From Streptomyces finlayi (GTDB lineage: Bacteria; Actinomycetota; Actinomycetes; Streptomycetales; Streptomycetaceae): a DNA stretch of 64,000 bases. Shown here one piece after another: positions 7,746-16,408 of this stretch. A program made the translations under genes and the position numbers. The stretch lies in assembly GCF_014216315.1 (NCBI RefSeq), contig NZ_CP045702.1, positions 868,001 to 932,000 of the forward strand, given 5' to 3'. The notes under the pieces were generated by a model. That model was not told the DNA's origin. It did not search any database and saw only the letters and a program-made list of their open reading frames with translations. Positions within the stretch are counted from its first letter, which is position 1. Every line of letters starts with the position of its first letter.

Positions 7746-9095
7746 CTAGGCCCCGGTGATGCCCGCCATCCGCAGCGCGTGGACGAGATCCCACTCCCTC
7801 GCCGCCGACACCTCCCGGGCCGCGGCCAGCAGCTGGGGGACGAGGCAGTGCGGGTCGCACTCGGCGATCCGCGCCGCGTCCTGCGGGGTGCGCACCCGGA
7901 CGAAGGCGCCGAGCAGCGCACGCGCCTGCGGGTCCAGACCCGCCCGCCTGAGGGCGGCCACGGCGTCGGCGACGTCGGTGGCGGGGCGTGCCGCGCCCTG
8001 ACGCAGCAGGTCGGCGCAGTCGTCGGGCCGCCCGGCCGCGGTCAGCGCGCCCGCCGCCGCGGCCAACGCGGCGGGCGGCAGCGTGGACACCTCCCACAGC
8101 AGGGTCGCCCAGTCGGCGGCCAGCCCCGCCCGGTGCAGGGCGAGCGCGAGGACGGGCAGGTGTCCGGCCGGCCAGGCCGCCGCCTCGCAGAGCACGACGT
8201 GCGCCTCGCCGCTGCGGCCTTGTGCGCGCAGCCACAGGAGCCGTTCGACGGCCTCGTCGGAGGCGCGCGGGGCGGCGGGGTCGGGTGCGGTGGCGGGCGT
8301 GGGCGCCGCAGCGGCCTGGCTGTCCGGCTGGGCTGCGGCGCCCCGGAAACGCGCGCCTCGCGGGCCCGTGGCGGCCGTCGGCGGTACGGGGAGAACAGGC
8401 ACCGCCGAGGGGGCGGTCGTCGCCGTCTCGTCGTCGACGTCCAGGCCGGCGAAGCGGGCGCCGCGCGGCTTCTTACGCTTCGGGGCGGGAGCGGGACCTG
8501 CTTGCGGGACGGACTCGGCCCGGCGAGCATCCGCGAGCGCCGTACGCGCGCCGGTTCCCGCGGGCACCGCACCCTCCGGTTCCCCGGTCCGGAACCAGCC
8601 CTTGGGCGCGGACACCGCCGCGAGCCGCTTGCGCAGTTCCGCGCTGCGGGCCGATGCCCGCTCCAGGTCGTCCCGGGCCCAGGCCAGGGCCTCCGCGCGG
8701 CCCTCCGGGGTGTGGCCCGCGTCCACGGAGACGGCGTGCAGTCGCTGCTCGGCGTGGGCCTGTTCACGGAGCATCAGTTCCAGCCGCTGGACGAGTGCCC
8801 GGCGGCCGCCGGGCCGCCGGTCGTGGGCGGTGGCCGACGCGGAGTACAGCGCGGCGGCCCGTACCGACTCGTGCTCGGCGAACGCCGTGCCGCGCGCCAC
8901 GGCCAGGTCCTGGAGCAGCGACTCGACCACGTCCCAGGGCGGCACCTCGGTGCCGTCGAAGCAGGCCCCCATGCCCTCGGGGTCGCGCCGCAGGAACACC
9001 CCGTACCAGCCGTGTCCGGGGTCGAGCAGGGCCGTCAGGTCCCGCAGGTAGTGCGCGAACGTGGCTACTTCCACCGCAGGTTGATGCACCGTCAT
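7746..9095 (-). CDS. Conserved hypothetical protein, Ala/Pro-rich with coiled-coil middle
   Basis: This 449-residue protein has no catalytic motif that I recognise. Residues 1-80 form a compact domain (HYLRDLTALLDPGHGWYGVFLRRDPEGM). Residues about 90-160 are charged and heptad-like (LVQRLELMLREQAHAEQRL). A low-complexity Pro/Ala/Arg linker to about 270 carries two RGARF motifs. The C-terminal 180 residues are alpha-helical, Ala- and Leu-rich, with repeats resembling helical hairpins (ALHRAGLAADWATLLWEV, ALRRAGLDPQARALLGAF). The coding pattern is strong. It stands alone, transcribed towards the phosphatase gene. Confidence 0.75.
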   Translation of the reverse strand: MTVHQPAVEVATFAHYLRDLTALLDPGHGWYGVFLRRDPEGMGACFDGTEVPPWDVVESLLQDLAVARGTAFAEHESVRAAALYSASATAHDRRPGGRRALVQRLELMLREQAHAEQRLHAVSVDAGHTPEGRAEALAWARDDLERASARSAELRKRLAAVSAPKGWFRTGEPEGAVPAGTGARTALADARRAESVPQAGPAPAPKRKKPRGARFAGLDVDDETATTAPSAVPVLPVPPTAATGPRGARFRGAAAQPDSQAAAAPTPATAPDPAAPRASDEAVERLLWLRAQGRSGEAHVVLCEAAAWPAGHLPVLALALHRAGLAADWATLLWEVSTLPPAALAAAAGALTAAGRPDDCADLLRQGAARPATDVADAVAALRRAGLDPQARALLGAFVRVRTPQDAARIAECDPHCLVPQLLAAAREVSAAREWDLVHALRMAGITGA

Positions 9096-9224
9096 CGTCG
9101 CCCTCGCCGACCGTCGACTGGAACCTTCCAGTCCGGGGGTATTCGATCGCAGGCGTGTTACGGGACGGCTACGCGGGTCTTTCGGGCGTGCTGCGGTCTG
9201 CCCGCGCGCAGGCTCCCACGGGTC

Positions 9225-9605
9225 TCAGAACGTGATCGCGATGCCCGTGTGGGGGCGCTTCCCGAGCCGTACGACTGTCGCGGGCCAGTCGAGGAGCCAG
9301 TACTTCCAGGTGTACTTCCGTCCGATGACCTTGCGGACCTTGCGGGTGCCGTCCTCGTCCAGCAGCCGCGCGGCGCCCTCGGCGCTCGGGGCGCGCTCGG
9401 CGACGCGGCCCCGCACGTCGCAGACCGTGACGGTGACGCGGCTGTTGTTGCGCAGCCGCTTGACCTTCCACGAGTCGGACCGGGTCCAGACGTACAGCAC
9501 CTCCCCCTCCGCCGCGGCCCAGACGGGCGTGGCGACGGGGGTGCCGTCCTTCCGGTACGTGGTCAGGCTGACGTACTCACTGCGTGCGAAGTCCTGAAGA
9601 GTCAC
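9225..9605 (-). CDS. PPOX-class F420-dependent oxidoreductase
   Basis: This 126-residue split-barrel flavin-fold protein reads LQDFARSEYVSLTTYRKDGTPVATPVWAAAEGEVLYVWTRSDSWKVKRLRNN, which is typical of the PPOX (pyridoxamine-phosphate-oxidase-like) family that binds F420 in actinobacteria. I use GTG 9605, giving a full-length domain; the longer open frame adds a basic tail with no family match. The reaction is unknown. It is monocistronic between a hypothetical gene and an HTH gene. Confidence 0.82.
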   Translation of the reverse strand: MTLQDFARSEYVSLTTYRKDGTPVATPVWAAAEGEVLYVWTRSDSWKVKRLRNNSRVTVTVCDVRGRVAERAPSAEGAARLLDEDGTRKVRKVIGRKYTWKYWLLDWPATVVRLGKRPHTGIAITF

Positions 9606-9655
9606 GGGCGCGACCCTACGCGCCCTCGCGGGCCGTAAGTCAGGTGAGGGGTGCC

Positions 9656-9988
9656 TCAGGCCGTGAGCGGGAAGGGTGCGGGCGGAGTCCCCGGTCCGCG
9701 TGGTGCGAGCGGACCGGGGGCACTGCCCGCAGCCCCGGAAACGGGCTCGCACGCGCACCGGGCGAGCAGGTCGTCCATCGAGAGGCCGAGGGCGCCCGCG
9801 AGGGCGGCGACCGTGAAGAAGGCGGGGGTGGGGGCCCGGCCCGTCTCGATCTTCCGGAGGGTCTCGGGGGAGATTCCGGCGCTCGCGGCGATCACGACCA
9901 TGCTGCGCCCGTCGCGGGCTTCACGCAGCAGACGGCCGAGGCGTTCGCCGCGTGCGCGCTCTTCAGGGGTCAGGGGTGTACGAACCAT
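9656..9988 (-). CDS. XRE-family helix-turn-helix regulator
   Basis: The product has 110 residues. An HTH_XRE domain spans about residues 15-75 (RLLREARDGRSMVVIAASAGISPETLRKIETGRAPTPAFFTVAALAGALGL). A Pro/Ala-rich tail and a cysteine pair (RCACEP) near residue 85 follow. It is divergent from the methionine aminopeptidase gene with only 41 bases between starts, so it probably controls that shared promoter and itself, through the inverted repeat at 10001-10019. Confidence 0.85.
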   Translation of the reverse strand: MVRTPLTPEERARGERLGRLLREARDGRSMVVIAASAGISPETLRKIETGRAPTPAFFTVAALAGALGLSMDDLLARCACEPVSGAAGSAPGPLAPRGPGTPPAPFPLTA

Positions 9989-10000
9989 GCCGTCATTCTA

Positions 10001-10019
10001 ATACCGCTTCGACCGGTAT
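10001..10019. promoter_or_regulatory. Inverted repeat between XRE regulator and map
   Basis: ATACCG-N7-CGGTAT fills the 41-base gap between the two divergent starts and ends 10 bases before the map ATG. Its position makes it the likely operator of the XRE protein. CGGTATAGT also resembles a -10 region for map, which appears to have little leader. Confidence 0.5.
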
Positions 10020-10029
10020 AGTAATTGGC

Positions 10030-10797
10030 ATGGTGCAACTCAAGACAGACACATCCATCGAAGCGATGCGCGAGGCCGGCCGGGTCGTCGCACAGATCCT
10101 GACCTCCGCGCGGGAAGCCGCCGCCGTCGGCGTCTCACCCCGCGAACTCGACGAGTTGGCCCGCGAGGTCCTGCGTGAGGCGGGGGCGACCTCACCGTTC
10201 CTGAACTACCGGCCGCACTTCGCCCCCACACCCTTCCCCGCGGTGATCTGCGCGTCCGTCAACGACGCGATCGTGCACGGCATCCCGACGACGGACCGGC
10301 TCCGCGACGGCGACCTGGTGAGCATCGACGCGGGCGCACTGCTGAACGGCTGGGCGGGTGACTCGGCCATCAGCTTCACCGTCGGCCGCGCCCGCCCCGA
10401 GGACACCCGGCTGATCGACACGGCGTTCGCCGCGCTCGACGCGGGCATCGCGGCGGCGGTCGTCGGCAACCGGATCGGCGACATCGCCCACGCGATCGGC
10501 ACCGTGTGCCGCCGGGCGGGCTACGGCATCCCCGAGGGCTTCGGCGGCCACGGCATCGGCCGGTCGATGCACGAGGACCCGGGTGTCCCGAACGAGGGAC
10601 GCCCTGGCCGCGGTATGCCGCTGCGGCACGGGATGGTGCTCGCGATCGAGCCGATGCTGATCGGCGGCGGAGGCGACGACTTCCGCCCCGACCGGGACGG
10701 CTGGACCCTCCGTACGACCGACGGCAGCCGCGCGGCCCACGCGGAGCACACGGTCGCGATCACCGACGACGGCCCCCGCATCCTCACCGCGCTCTGA
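10030..10797 (+). CDS. map: Type I methionine aminopeptidase
   Basis: This 255-residue enzyme removes the initiator methionine from nascent proteins. The pita-bread metal ligands are visible: Asp in LVSIDAGALLNGWAGDSAISF (two Asp), His in GGHGIGRSMHEDP, and Glu in LAIEPML and HAEHTVAI. ATG 10030 is preferred over upstream in-frame codons because the product then begins MVQLKTDTSIEAMREAGRVVA, the standard N-terminus. It is probably a secondary copy paired with its own regulator, since housekeeping map genes usually sit with adk/secY; that is inference. Confidence 0.92.
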   Translation: MVQLKTDTSIEAMREAGRVVAQILTSAREAAAVGVSPRELDELAREVLREAGATSPFLNYRPHFAPTPFPAVICASVNDAIVHGIPTTDRLRDGDLVSIDAGALLNGWAGDSAISFTVGRARPEDTRLIDTAFAALDAGIAAAVVGNRIGDIAHAIGTVCRRAGYGIPEGFGGHGIGRSMHEDPGVPNEGRPGRGMPLRHGMVLAIEPMLIGGGGDDFRPDRDGWTLRTTDGSRAAHAEHTVAITDDGPRILTAL

Positions 10798-10921
10798 AGA
10801 CCCGGCACCCGGCGGTCAGTCGCGGTTCACGAACTCCCTGGCCAGTGCCGTCCCGGCGGCGACCGCCGCGTCCGGAGACCCCGCACGGGCCTCCCTTCCG
10901 ATGCGGTCATGCCCGCATCAA

Positions 10922-10968
10922 GGCCTCGGGGCCGGTTCGACGCGACACGTCGTACCGGCCCCGAGGCC
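10922..10968. terminator. Large hairpin terminator downstream of the gamma-glutamyltransferase gene
   Basis: Arms GGCCTCGGGGCCGGT and ACCGGCCCCGAGGCC pair perfectly, and an inner CGACG/CGTCG stem extends the hairpin to about 20 base pairs around a five-base loop. It lies 21 bases beyond the stop of the minus-strand gene. It has no T-tract, as is common in Streptomyces. Confidence 0.7.
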
Positions 10969-10989
10969 GCAGCTGCTCCGTCATGACGT

Positions 10990-12786
10990 TCAGCCCGGAC
11001 GCACCACCATGGCCGAGCCGCCGCCCCTGCGCACCTTCTCCGCCGCCGCGACCCAGCGGCCGTCCGGCAGCCGCCGCACCGCCGTCGCCGCCCCGATCTC
11101 CGGATTGAGCCGGAAGGCGTGGCCGAGCGATTCCAGACGGGCGCGGACCGGGCTGTCCCAGAGGCCGGGCTCGATCTCCGTCGTCGCCGAGTTGCGCTGA
11201 CTCGCGCGCGGCGCCGCGATGGCCTCCACCAGGGGGAGCCCCCGGTCGAGATGGCCGGTCAGGGTCTGGAGCACGGTGGTGATGATCGTCGCGCCGCCGG
11301 GCGAGCCCAGTGCCATGACCGGCCTGCCGTCCTCGAGCACGATGGTCGGCGCCATCGACGACCGGGGCCGCTTGCCGGGACCCGGCAGATTGGGATCGTG
11401 CACCGCCGGGCCGGCGGGCGCGAAGGAGAAGTCCGTCAGCTCGTTGTTGAGCAGGAAGCCACGCCCCGGCACCGTGATGCCGCTGCCGCCCGTCGACTCG
11501 ATGGTCAGCGTGTAGGCGACCACGTTGCCCCACTTGTCGGCCGCGGTCAGATGCGTCGTGTTCTCCCCCTCGTACGGGGTGGGCGCGGCCTCGCCCGTGC
11601 TCGCGCAGGCGGCCGGGTCGCGCGGGTCACCGGGCGCCAGCGGGCTGGTCAGCGCCTTGTCGTCGTCGATCAGACACTCCCGCGCGTCGGCGAACCGCTG
11701 GCTGAGCAGTTCCCGCGTGGGTACGTCCTCGAACGCCGGGTCACCGACCCAGCGGCCCCGGTCGGCGAACGCGATCCGGCTCGACTCGATGAGCCGGTGC
11801 AGATACCGCTCCGGGCTCGCCTTCGAAAGATCCGTGGACTCCAGGATGTTGAGCGCCTCTCCGACGCTCGTACCGCCGGAGGAGGACGGCGCCATGCCGT
11901 ACACGTCAAGACCCCGGTAGCCCACCCTGGTCGGGGCCTGGCGCAGGGTGCGGTACCGCTTCAGGTCCTTGGCCGTCAGGTCACCGGCCCGCACCACCCG
12001 GTCCGCCTCCGGATCGAGGGGCGGATTGCGGACCGTCGTCACGATGTCCTCGGCCAGCTCACCCCGGTACAGCGCGCCGGCACCCTCGCGGCCCAGCTTC
12101 TCGTACGTCCGCGCGAGATCGGGGTTCTTGAAGACGGAGCCGGTCACCGGGAGCCGGCCACCGGGCAGGAACAGCTTCGCGGAGTCCGGGAAGTCCGCGA
12201 ACCGGGCCTGGTTCCCCTCCGTCTGCGAGCGGAAGGTGGCGTCCACGACGAAGCCGTCGCGGGCGAGCCGTTCGGCCGGTTTCAGCAGCTGGCGCAGGGG
12301 CTTGCTGCCCCAGGCGTCCAGCACGGTGTCCCAGGTGGCCGGGGTGCCCGGTGTGCCGACGCCGAGACCGCTGGTCATGGCCTCGGCGAAGGGGATCGGT
12401 TTCCCGTTCTCCAGGAAGAGCGAGGAGTCCGCGCTGCGCGGGGCGGTCTCGCGGCCGTCGACGGTCTGCACCGTGCGCCTGGCGGCGTCGTAGTGGACGA
12501 AGTAGCCACCACCGCCGATGCCCGCCGAGTACGGCTCGGTGACTCCGAGCGCGGCCGCGGTCGCCACGGCCGCGTCGACGGCGTTGCCACCGTTGCGGAG
12601 CACCTCGATACCGGCGGCCGACGCGTCGGCGTCGACGCTCGCCACCGCGCCGCCGTACCCCACCGCCACCGGTGACTTGGGCGGCGGGCCGGCGGGTGTG
12701 GACCCGGCTGGAGCCGCTGCCCCGACGGAGGCGATGACGGCGAGAACACCTAAGACCGAGACATTCCGCCTGACGGAACGACGCAT
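10990..12786 (-). CDS. ggt: Secreted gamma-glutamyltransferase (glutathione hydrolase)
   Basis: This 598-residue Ntn-hydrolase begins with a Sec signal peptide (MRRSVRRNVSVLGVLAVIASVGAAAPAGS). It contains VLRNGGNAVDAAVATAAALGVTEPYSAG and GLGVGTPGT from the large subunit. The self-cleavage site ENTTHLTAAD has nucleophile Thr near residue 410, and SPGGATIITTVLQ comes from the small subunit. It cleaves gamma-glutamyl bonds of glutathione-like or gamma-glutamyl peptides outside the membrane. ATG 12786 follows GGAGG; the longer open frame upstream would bury the signal peptide. It appears monocistronic and is followed by a strong hairpin. Confidence 0.93.
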   Translation of the reverse strand: MRRSVRRNVSVLGVLAVIASVGAAAPAGSTPAGPPPKSPVAVGYGGAVASVDADASAAGIEVLRNGGNAVDAAVATAAALGVTEPYSAGIGGGGYFVHYDAARRTVQTVDGRETAPRSADSSLFLENGKPIPFAEAMTSGLGVGTPGTPATWDTVLDAWGSKPLRQLLKPAERLARDGFVVDATFRSQTEGNQARFADFPDSAKLFLPGGRLPVTGSVFKNPDLARTYEKLGREGAGALYRGELAEDIVTTVRNPPLDPEADRVVRAGDLTAKDLKRYRTLRQAPTRVGYRGLDVYGMAPSSSGGTSVGEALNILESTDLSKASPERYLHRLIESSRIAFADRGRWVGDPAFEDVPTRELLSQRFADARECLIDDDKALTSPLAPGDPRDPAACASTGEAAPTPYEGENTTHLTAADKWGNVVAYTLTIESTGGSGITVPGRGFLLNNELTDFSFAPAGPAVHDPNLPGPGKRPRSSMAPTIVLEDGRPVMALGSPGGATIITTVLQTLTGHLDRGLPLVEAIAAPRASQRNSATTEIEPGLWDSPVRARLESLGHAFRLNPEIGAATAVRRLPDGRWVAAAEKVRRGGGSAMVVRPG

Positions 12787-13329
12787 GCGCACCTCCGGTG
12801 AAGGATCGTCCGCGCAGGGTAACGCCGTTCCGTCCCGATCGTCAGGACCGCCTCGAACAAGAACCCGAATGACCGCTGGCATGCCCGCACCTGTCCCCTG
12901 CTGCGCGGACTCGGCCGGGGGCGGCGCATGAATGTGGGCGTGACCGTCACCGCCGACCGGACCCGAGCCGAAGCCCTTCTCACCCGGCTCATGACGCCCG
13001 GTGAGGTGAATCCGTCGCGGAGTCACTCGGATGCTCCTGTACAAACGGCTGAATCACGGAAAGTATCCACTGCATGCGTGCCGCATCGTCATCAGAGCGG
13101 CATATCCGTGCAATTGCCGATCGATGGGGCTGACGCGCCGTCGGGGAGACGGACCCGCGTCGCCGACGAGGCCGTCACCCGCCCAGCCAGGTCCTTGGCT
13201 GCATGAAGAACCGGATCCGCAAGCAAGGTCCGCCCGGCCGATCTCCCCGTTCCGCCATCGTCCGCGCCTGATTTCCACCTCGTGCCAGGGGCGGGCTCGG
13301 GCGCGGCCCCGCACGCAGGAGCCTCACCC
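12787..13329. other. Intergenic region without recognised gene
   Basis: This 540-base stretch separates divergent ggt and the MMPL transporter gene. Short open frames on both strands show no family resemblance and no ribosome site. It should hold both promoters, but I see no convincing -35/-10 pair or operator. Confidence 0.5.
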
Positions 13330-15477
13330 TTGAAACTCCCTCACACCACGCCCGACGCCGCGGCTTCTCCTGGTACCGGCACGCTGGGGCGCCTCGGCGT
13401 CTGGTCGGTACTCCACTTCAAGACGGTGGTCGCCGGATGGTTGCTGATCGTCGCGGCGCTCGGCGCCTTCGCCCCCCAGGTCACCACAGCCCTCTCGGGG
13501 GCCGGATGGCAGGCCGACGGCTCGGACTCGGTCAAGGTTCGCGGGATCGCCGAGAAGCATTTCGACGGCAACGCGTCCACCGCACTGCAGATCGTGGTCA
13601 GTGCCGACCGCCCCGTCACCGGCCCGGAGGTCCAGGCCGTCATCGACAGGGCGAGCGATCTGGCGGCGGCGGATTCCAGGATCTCCACCGTGATCCCGCC
13701 ACAGCGGGGGGCCACGATCAGCGCGGACGGCCGAACCGCCATCCTCCTGGCCGGTGCGGACGCGGACCCGGACACGATGGTGCGGGCGGCCGACGACCTG
13801 AAGGAGCCGCTGGAGGAACTGTCCGGTGACGGAATCGAAGTGCATGCCACCGGCGCGTCCGTGTTGTGGAGCGACTTCAACGAGGCCAATCACGACGCGA
13901 TGCTGAAATCGGAGCTGCTGTCCTGGCCCGTCACCCTGGCCATCCTGGTGCTGGCGTTCGGCTCCCTGGTCGCGGCAGGACTCCCCCTGCTGCTCACCCT
14001 GGCCGGACTGGTCGCGTCGGCAGGATCCCTGGTGCTGATCAGCCACCTGGTCCCCGTGTCGATCTGGGCCATGAACTTCGCGATGATGTTCGCCCTCGCC
14101 CTCGGCATCGACTACGCGCTGTTCATCGTGGCCCGTTTCCGCGGCGCCCGCGTAGGCCGCTCACTGGGCATGCACGAGGCGGTCGCCGAGACGATGGACA
14201 CCGCGGGCAAGGCGGTCCTGCTGTCAGGCGCGACCGTCCTGGTCAGCCTCTCCGCCGTCATGCTCGTGCCGTCCCCGGCGTTTCGGTCCATGGCCGGCGG
14301 CATCATGCTCGCCGTCGCGTTCATCCTGGCCGCCACCCTCACCCTGCTGCCGGCTGTGCTGGGCCGACTCGGCCACCGGATCGACTCACTCGCTCTGCCC
14401 TGGGTCCGTTCCGGCGAGCACCGCTCGGCCCGGTTCGCCGCCTGGGGCGAACGGCTGTGGGCGCACCCCTTCAGGTACGGGGCGCTCGCACTCGCGGTTC
14501 TGCTGGTCCTGGCCGCCCCGGTGATCGGCCTTCGCACCGCGATGCCCTCGATCACCGTCATCCCCTCCGACACCAGCGCCCGTGCCGGCTACACCGCGGT
14601 CCAGGAGGCTTTCGGTGAAGGGGCACCGGGCACCCTGCAGATCATCACGACCACCGATCGCACCGAGGCCGTCACCGCGCAGATCAAGGCTTCCGAGGGC
14701 ATCGCCGGCGTCATGCCCGGACAGGAAGCCGCCGACGGCTCGGGATGGTCCATGATTCAGGCCGTACCCACCGTCGATCCGTCCGACCCGGAACTCGGCG
14801 CCACTGTGGACACACTGCGTGCCGACCTGCCCGAGGGCACCCTCGTCGGTGGCGCCGCTGTGGAGAACCTCGATCTTCAGCACCTGCTCAACCAGAAGAC
14901 CCCGCTGGTCATCGGGGTGGTCCTCGCTCTCGGATTCGTCCTGCTGCTGTTCGCTCTGCAGGCCCCGCTGATCTCGTTCCTCGGCACAGTCGCCAGCCTG
15001 CTGTCCACCGGCGCCGCCTTTGGCGTGGCCCGACTGGTCTTCCAGGACGGCCACGGTGCGGATCTGCTCGGCTTCACCCCACAGGGCTTCCTCGACGGCT
15101 GGGCTCCGGTGTTCTTCTTCGCGATGATCTTCGCCATCGCCATGGACTACACCGTCTTCCTCCTGGCCTCCGCCAAGGAGCACTACGAGCGCAGCGGTGA
15201 CCCCCGGGAGGCCATGACGGGCGCCCTCGCCCACTCCGGCCGAGTGATCTCCGCCGCCGCCGCCGTCATGGTCGCCGTGTTCTTCACCTTCGCCCTGTCC
15301 GGCCCGCTGCCGCCCAAGGAGATGGGCATCGTCCTGGGTGTGGCGGTGCTCCTGGATGCGGCCCTTGTCCGACTCATCCTGCTTCCGGCGCTTCTTCGTC
15401 TGTCCGGGCATGCCGCGTGGTACAGCCCCCGCTGGCTGCGCCGCATCCTGCCCGACATCACCTTTTCCCACGGCTGA
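13330..15477 (+). CDS. MMPL-family (RND-type) membrane transporter
   Basis: This roughly 715-residue protein resembles MmpL/YdfJ lipid or drug exporters. It has two halves, each with a large outside loop after the first membrane helix and a cluster of five to six helices (for example LSWPVTLAILVLAFGSLVAAGLPLLLTLAGLVASAGSL). The conserved GIDYALFIVARFR and AMDYTVFLLASAKEHYER motifs hold the proton-relay Asp-Tyr pairs. TTG 13330 with AGGAG upstream gives a normal length; GTG 13282 is an alternative 16 codons earlier. No regulator or adaptor is adjacent, so the substrate is unknown. Confidence 0.88.
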   Translation: MKLPHTTPDAAASPGTGTLGRLGVWSVLHFKTVVAGWLLIVAALGAFAPQVTTALSGAGWQADGSDSVKVRGIAEKHFDGNASTALQIVVSADRPVTGPEVQAVIDRASDLAAADSRISTVIPPQRGATISADGRTAILLAGADADPDTMVRAADDLKEPLEELSGDGIEVHATGASVLWSDFNEANHDAMLKSELLSWPVTLAILVLAFGSLVAAGLPLLLTLAGLVASAGSLVLISHLVPVSIWAMNFAMMFALALGIDYALFIVARFRGARVGRSLGMHEAVAETMDTAGKAVLLSGATVLVSLSAVMLVPSPAFRSMAGGIMLAVAFILAATLTLLPAVLGRLGHRIDSLALPWVRSGEHRSARFAAWGERLWAHPFRYGALALAVLLVLAAPVIGLRTAMPSITVIPSDTSARAGYTAVQEAFGEGAPGTLQIITTTDRTEAVTAQIKASEGIAGVMPGQEAADGSGWSMIQAVPTVDPSDPELGATVDTLRADLPEGTLVGGAAVENLDLQHLLNQKTPLVIGVVLALGFVLLLFALQAPLISFLGTVASLLSTGAAFGVARLVFQDGHGADLLGFTPQGFLDGWAPVFFFAMIFAIAMDYTVFLLASAKEHYERSGDPREAMTGALAHSGRVISAAAAVMVAVFFTFALSGPLPPKEMGIVLGVAVLLDAALVRLILLPALLRLSGHAAWYSPRWLRRILPDITFSHG

Positions 15478-15569
15478 GCGCGACGCCTGTTTCCTGACGC
15501 CCCGCGGAACCCGCCAGGGCGCGGGACGGCGGGGCGCGGAGCGGACGCGGCCCCCGGCGGCGAGGGAAC

Positions 15570-16016
15570 TCATCGGTCGCCATCCTCCTGCGGCGACCAG
15601 GTCCGAAGAGGGTGCGCGGCCCTCCTGCGGGCCACCCGTGCGAGACGCGCGCGATGCACGCCGTACGCCCGGCCGGCCGGCTGCGGCTCGAGTGTGTCCG
15701 CCTCACGGAACTTCGCGATGAGCTTTTCCAGCGCGGCCTCGGAGAGAGCGCCCGCCCGGGCGTGCAGGACGACGTTGTCGCGCATCACCATGAGCATGGG
15801 GATCGAGGAGATCGCGAACGCCGTCGCCAGTTCCTGCTCGGACTCCGTGTCCACCGTGCCGAACACGATGTCCGGGTGACGCTCGGACGCGCGCTCGAAG
15901 ACCGGCGCGAACATCCGGCACGGGCCGCACCACCGGGCCCAGAAGTCGAGGAGGACGATGCCGTCGCCCTTGACGGTGGCGTCGAAATTGCTGTGCGTCA
16001 GTTCCACTGCGGCCAT
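15570..16016 (-). CDS. trxA: Thioredoxin with a basic C-terminal tail
   Basis: The product has 148 residues. The thioredoxin fold covers residues 1-108 with the active site Trp-Cys30-Gly-Pro-Cys33 (FWARWCGPCRM) and the cis-proline loop SIPMLMVM. The last 40 residues (RAYGVHRARLARVARRRAAH...) are Arg-rich and not part of the fold; the usual length is about 108, so this tail may be a read-through of a mutated stop. ATG 16016 follows GGAG. Its promoter holds a CstR-type operator, so it probably supplies reducing power for persulfide handling with the neighbouring rhodaneses. Confidence 0.9.
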   Translation of the reverse strand: MAAVELTHSNFDATVKGDGIVLLDFWARWCGPCRMFAPVFERASERHPDIVFGTVDTESEQELATAFAISSIPMLMVMRDNVVLHARAGALSEAALEKLIAKFREADTLEPQPAGRAYGVHRARLARVARRRAAHPLRTWSPQEDGDR

Positions 16017-16037
16017 GGTCGTCTCCAGACATAGAAT

Positions 16038-16053
16038 ATACCCCCTAGGGTAT
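16038..16053. promoter_or_regulatory. CstR/CsoR-type operator 1 (thioredoxin promoter)
   Basis: ATACCCCCTAGGGTAT, within a longer TATACCC-N4-GGGTATA palindrome, lies 21 bases upstream of the thioredoxin start. It matches the six other sites in this cluster. Confidence 0.8.
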
Positions 16054-16116
16054 AGAAGGCCCCGCGGTGGCCCGTTGTTCCTCCTACGGCGGGCCGGGTC
16101 GAGGATGTCCGAGGAT

Positions 16117-16132
16117 ATACCCTGGGGGGTAT
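16117..16132. promoter_or_regulatory. CstR/CsoR-type operator 2
   Basis: ATACCCTGGGGGGTAT lies in the 392-base divergent gap between the thioredoxin and rhodanese genes. It is about 100 bases from the thioredoxin start and 277 from the rhodanese start. No gene is evident next to it, so it may be an auxiliary site or the relic of a lost promoter. Confidence 0.7.
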
Positions 16133-16321
16133 CTGCGACACGGGCGCTCCCGCCGACCGGGACGGGTGCCGCGATCGTGGCAGCGACGTGCGGCCGGGCG
16201 GTGGGTCCGCCCGGCGGGAGGGTGCCCTGACCCGGAGGCGTGCCGGGCGCCACCTGGTGGACGGGCCGCTTACGGGCGTCGCTCACGCCAGGGAATCCGG
16301 GCCGCCCATGCCCGGGTCTGG

Positions 16322-16337
16322 ATACCCGGGGGGGTAT
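16322..16337. promoter_or_regulatory. CstR/CsoR-type operator 3
   Basis: ATACCCGGGGGGGTAT is one of a pair of sites 54 bases apart upstream of the single-domain rhodanese gene. TTGACA (16338-16343) follows it directly and could serve as a -35 box, so bound repressor would block RNA polymerase. Confidence 0.75.
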
Positions 16338-16375
16338 TTGACAGGCGCGACTCGGACCCTCTACCGTCGGACGAA

Positions 16376-16391
16376 ATACCCGTGGGGGTAT
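16376..16391. promoter_or_regulatory. CstR/CsoR-type operator 4
   Basis: ATACCCGTGGGGGTAT lies directly before the GGAGG of the rhodanese gene and 17 bases before its ATG. With site 3 it brackets the probable promoter. Confidence 0.8.
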
Positions 16392-16408
16392 CTGGAGGTG
16401 AATCGGGC

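Noticed and set aside
10816..10909. Short minus-strand frame ending ALAREFVNRD before the ggt hairpin
   Set aside because: It looks like a protein C-terminus, but only about 30 codons are open and no family could be named.
12787..13044. N-terminal extension of gamma-glutamyltransferase
   Set aside because: It would bury a clear signal peptide, and ATG 12786 has its own GGAGG.
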